Shown here one piece after another: positions 61,786 through 64,000 of a DNA stretch of 64,000 bases. The DNA lies in NCBI GenBank assembly GCA_044359565.1, contig JBIKLX010000002.1, positions 1 through 64,000 on the forward strand, read 5' to 3'. How positions within the stretch are numbered: position 1 is the stretch's first letter; each line of letters starts with the position of its first letter. The notes beneath the pieces are model-generated. The model was not told the DNA's origin and made no database searches. It worked only from the letters and a program-made list of their open reading frames with translations. Made by a program: the position numbers and the translations under genes. The stretch comes from VFMC01 sp044359565 (GTDB lineage Bacteria > Actinomycetota > Acidimicrobiia > Acidimicrobiales > Ilumatobacteraceae).

Positions 61786-62067
61786 TCACGACCGCAGCAG
61801 GCGTTCGACGGCTCGGGTGGCCTCGTCGACGAGTTCGCCGGTGCGGTGTTCGTCGCCGGCGGCACCGGCGACACAGTGTTGGAGATGGTCGTGCAGCAGA
61901 TGCACACCGACGCCCTGCAGACCCTTGCTCACGGCGGCGAGTTGGGTGAGCACGTCGATGCAGTAGGTGTCGTCGTCGATCATGCGCTGCAGGCCACGCA
62001 CCTGGCCCTCGATGCGACGCAGGCGGGCGAGCAGCTGCTGCTTGTCGGCGGCATATCCGTGAGGCAT
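61786..62067 (-). CDS. csoR: Copper-sensing transcriptional repressor CsoR
   Basis: A 93-residue all-helical repressor. The Cu(I) ligands are Cys36 (DDTYCIDVLTQL), His61 and Cys65 (LLHDHLQHC), the same residue numbers as in M. tuberculosis CsoR. The N-terminal LLARLRRIEGQVRGLQRMI helix contributes to DNA binding. ATG 62067 lies just downstream of a CsoR box and a well-formed promoter, so copper binding should relieve repression of its own operon csoR-copZ-secreted protein-copA. Confidence 0.95.
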   Translation of the reverse strand: MPHGYAADKQQLLARLRRIEGQVRGLQRMIDDDTYCIDVLTQLAAVSKGLQGVGVHLLHDHLQHCVAGAAGDEHRTGELVDEATRAVERLLRS

Positions 62068-62073
62068 ACGGGC

Positions 62074-62102
62074 ACCATACCCCCTGGGGGTACCTTCGAC
62101 AA
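62074..62102 (-). promoter_or_regulatory. csoR promoter with CsoR operator in the spacer
   Basis: On the minus strand, TTGTCG (62097-62102) and TATGGT (62074-62079) are separated by exactly 17 bp. A perfect 15-bp palindrome TACCCCC-T-GGGGGTA (62078-62092) lies mostly in the spacer and touches the -10 box. This is a typical CsoR operator arrangement, so bound CsoR would block RNA polymerase. Confidence 0.8.
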
Positions 62103-62137
62103 CACACCCCGAACGAATCAGCCCTACGCTCCACACC

Positions 62138-62941
62138 ATGCCCGGTCCTGCTGTCGATGTCATCCGTTCCTTCGGCGCTGTCGAATCCGACCAGCGCTAC
62201 ACCCGGCTCGTCGAGCTGTTCGCCGACGACGCCGTCTACTACGACCCGTTCTTCGGCCCGCAGCGCGGCAAGGCGGCGATCGCCGAGTTCATGGGGCACA
62301 TGGAAGCGATGATGCCGTCGCGCGGTGTGCGCTTCGACGAGTGGGAGGTCGCGGCCGACCGCACCGTCGGATGGGCTCGGTGGACGATGTGGGTGCCCGG
62401 CAGCGATGGCACGGCCGTGCCGATCCCCGGCCAGAGCCTGTACCGGCTGAACGAGGCCTGCCAGGTCACCTACGCGGCCGACTACGTCGACAGCGTCGCC
62501 TACCGGCGCCTGCGGCCCGGCAAGGAGTCACCCGACGCAGCCAGCGCGGCAGGGTGGTCGATCGACCCGCGTAACGCGTCGGGGCCAGCGGCCGATCTGG
62601 TGCGCCGGTTCTGGGACATTCAGACCGCGGCGCGCTACAGCGAGCTCGCTGCACTGTTCGCTCCCGACGCAGTGTTCACCGATCTCGTCTACGGGCGCTT
62701 CGAGGGCCACGACGCCGTGGCCGGCTACCTGCGGCGGATGGAGACCGAGATGCCCGAACAGGGTGTGCGGTTCGAACTGGTCGATGCAGCGGGCGACGAA
62801 CACGTGGCCTGGAGCCAGTGGTGGTGCCACTTCCCCACCGGCTCGATTCCGGGCTGGACGCTGCACACCGTGCGCGACGGGCTCTTCACTCTCGACGCCG
62901 ACTACTTCGACGTCGTCGCCGCGCGTGCGCTGAGCCGCTGA
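62138..62941 (+). CDS. Protein with two NTF2/SnoaL-like domains
   Basis: A 267-residue protein made of two NTF2-like cone folds. The first (about 1-128) has YTRLVELFADDAVYYDPFFG and RGKAAIAEFMGHM; the second (about 148-267) repeats the pattern with YSELAALFAPDAVFTDLVYGRFEGHDAVAGYLRRM. Repetition of LFA-DA followed by a small domain shows an internal duplication. Single-domain relatives are often polyketide cyclases, isomerases or ligand-binding proteins; none is assigned here. It is divergent from csoR but outside the CsoR box. Confidence 0.8.
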   Translation: MPGPAVDVIRSFGAVESDQRYTRLVELFADDAVYYDPFFGPQRGKAAIAEFMGHMEAMMPSRGVRFDEWEVAADRTVGWARWTMWVPGSDGTAVPIPGQSLYRLNEACQVTYAADYVDSVAYRRLRPGKESPDAASAAGWSIDPRNASGPAADLVRRFWDIQTAARYSELAALFAPDAVFTDLVYGRFEGHDAVAGYLRRMETEMPEQGVRFELVDAAGDEHVAWSQWWCHFPTGSIPGWTLHTVRDGLFTLDADYFDVVAARALSR

Positions 62942-62954
62942 CGGGGGCGTCAGC
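62937..62954. terminator. Bidirectional hairpin spanning two stop codons
   Basis: Perfect 7-bp arms GCTGACG and CGTCAGC with a GGGG loop. The stop codons of the convergent NTF2-like and response-regulator genes lie in the two arms, the same design as at 1026-1049. Confidence 0.5.
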
Positions 62955-63684
62955 CGTCGGAGCGATCGGCCTGCAGGGTGAGGCCTTTGGCCTCCACGAA
63001 CGGTGCAAGAAACGGTCGGCACCGCATCACGAACATGTAGAGGTCGCGCATCGGCGGGTTGTACAACCCGTGCAGGCTCAACTCGGGCAGCAGTTGGGCA
63101 CGGTAGTTCCGCAGCGCATTGAGCCGCAGCCCGCTGTACTGGGCGAGGTCTTGGTACTCGGCGGTGGGCCCGCATGCCAGCACGGCCTGCCACAACTTGG
63201 CATGGCCGCGGTGCTGCACCAGGCGACTGAACCCCTCGAGGGTGCGCCACGGGCTCTTCATCGCCGGCAGCAAGGGCTGCAGCACCGGATCGATCGGTGC
63301 CTCTCCATCCTCGGCCACCCGCCGCACAGCATCGAGTTGCACGCTCACCGGGCTGCTCTTGCTGAGCGCGCACGCGATGGGCAGCACCTCCCAACTGTCG
63401 CGCAACAGGTCGGCGGCCCAGGCGTCGCCGTCGGTGAGGATGATCAACCGCGTCGACGGCGTGTCGAGATGTAGTTGCAGCAACACATCGGCGCCGGTGA
63501 GTGCGTCGCCGGGGAACGACAGGTCGACCACGGCCACATCGATCTGCTCGGCCTGCACGAGTTCGGCGGTGACCTCACCTGGCGAACGGAGCGTGACGAC
63601 GTCGAACTCGAGACGCTGACGAATCGCGTCGGCGAACAGTTCGCAGGCATGGGCGCTGTCGTCGACGAGCAGCACGGTGGTCAT
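62950..63684 (-). CDS. Response regulator with receiver and helix-turn-helix-like output
   Basis: A 244-residue two-component regulator. The receiver has the acidic pair Asp8-Asp9, phospho-acceptor Asp54 (VVDLSFPGD), Thr in LILTDGD and Lys in CALSKSS. The C-terminal 110 residues are helical and include EYQDLAQYSGLRLNALRNYRAQLLPELSLHG, which reads as a DNA-binding helix-turn-helix. It overlaps the adjacent histidine-kinase gene stop by 4 bp (ATGA), so the two form a cognate pair. The target genes are unknown. Confidence 0.82.
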   Translation of the reverse strand: MTTVLLVDDSAHACELFADAIRQRLEFDVVTLRSPGEVTAELVQAEQIDVAVVDLSFPGDALTGADVLLQLHLDTPSTRLIILTDGDAWAADLLRDSWEVLPIACALSKSSPVSVQLDAVRRVAEDGEAPIDPVLQPLLPAMKSPWRTLEGFSRLVQHRGHAKLWQAVLACGPTAEYQDLAQYSGLRLNALRNYRAQLLPELSLHGLYNPPMRDLYMFVMRCRPFLAPFVEAKGLTLQADRSDG

Positions 63685-64000
63685 CGGGTTCCTCGATCGT
63701 TCGCCGGCGACGTCGCCGATGTGTGGGTAGAGCGACGGGTGAAGGGCCGGTCGACAAACGAGCCGATGGGCACTCGGCTGGTGACGCGTGTGCCGCCATC
63801 GACTCGTTCGACGGAGATCGCATCGGGCAGTTCGCCGGCCAACTGGTCGAGCGCTCGGCCCTGGTGGAGGGGGTGCTGGTCGAACCCTCCCGCATCGTCC
63901 TCGATGACCACCACGAGGTGGGTGCCGTCGATGTCGATGTCGATGGCCAGGGTCTGTGCTCCGGCGAGCACCGCGTTGGTGACCGGCACGGCCACGCAGC
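63681..64000 (-). CDS. Sensor histidine kinase, C-terminal part (cut by the window edge)
   Basis: Only the last 106 codons are in view. They carry a HATPase N-box-like TNAVLAGAQ, the G1-type VVVIEDDAGGFD and a later glycine-containing LDQLAGELPDAISVERVDGGTRVTSRVPI, typical of the end of an ATPase domain. A tail of Thr/Ser/Arg follows. The sensor and phospho-acceptor His lie beyond 64000. It pairs with the overlapping response-regulator gene. Confidence 0.75.
   Translation of the reverse strand, partial: CVAVPVTNAVLAGAQTLAIDIDIDGTHLVVVIEDDAGGFDQHPLHQGRALDQLAGELPDAISVERVDGGTRVTSRVPIGSFVDRPFTRRSTHTSATSPANDRGTR

Overview
This is a contiguous stretch of high-GC chromosome, by eye roughly two-thirds G+C, with short intergenic gaps and many 4-bp ATGA/GTGA or 1-bp TGATG stop/start overlaps. 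The gene families point to an actinobacterium: a DUF3263/LytR_C pair, an ispD-ispF-rlmB run, a CsoR copper sensor with ligands at the M. tuberculosis positions, an FHA-FtsK/EccC-like ATPase, and several acyl-CoA and CoA-transferase catabolic enzymes. I suspect the class Acidimicrobiia, but this is an inference because no rRNA or marker alignment was available. I see no CRISPR array, prophage, insertion sequence or integrase.

Layout. 1-6 kb: glycerate kinase, LytR_C and DUF3263 proteins, uridine kinase, tRNA-Thr(UGU), then a dehydrogenase translationally coupled to a molybdopterin oxidoreductase. 6-13.5 kb: a divergent catabolic island. On the minus strand an aldehyde dehydrogenase, CoA-transferase, FAD monooxygenase and DUF3500 protein are joined by 4-bp overlaps; on the plus strand lie a GntR/UTRA regulator and a ThDP enzyme. 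13.6-24 kb: housekeeping and transport, including a PPOX-fold protein, rlmB, ispF, ispD, a Crp/Fnr regulator, and a minus-strand run of betaine-type binding lipoprotein, ABC exporter, polysaccharide deacetylase and dienelactone-hydrolase-like protein. An N-terminally short amidohydrolase and an acyl-CoA dehydrogenase flank two REP-like hairpins.

24-49 kb: a large surface-polysaccharide locus. It holds a DUF4012 membrane protein, NeuD/PglD-like acetyltransferase, PglC-like phosphoglycosyltransferase, three GT4 glycosyltransferases (one fused to a GNAT domain), a second deacetylase, a low-molecular-weight phosphatase, an epimerase, a Wzy-like polymerase, a Wzz-BY-kinase fusion, asparagine synthetase, a GT39-like membrane enzyme, a nucleotide-sugar dehydrogenase, a PglE-like aminotransferase and a PglF-like 4,6-dehydratase. 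Together the PglF/E/D/C-like enzymes could build a 2,4-diacetamido-trideoxyhexose and load it on undecaprenyl phosphate as the first sugar. The polymerase and Wzz-kinase would then set chain length, with the LMW phosphatase opposing the kinase. No Wzx flippase is visible.

49-64 kb: an acyl-CoA dehydrogenase, a fused 2Fe-2S/molybdopterin hydroxylase lacking an FAD domain, a 1259-residue FHA-FtsK/EssC-like ATPase divergent from a sigma-like regulator, and an LMW-phosphatase homologue in which Thr replaces the catalytic Arg. Then comes a complete copper operon (csoR-copZ-secreted His/Met-rich protein-copA) with a readable promoter and CsoR box, a double NTF2-like protein, and a response regulator with a histidine kinase cut by the window edge.
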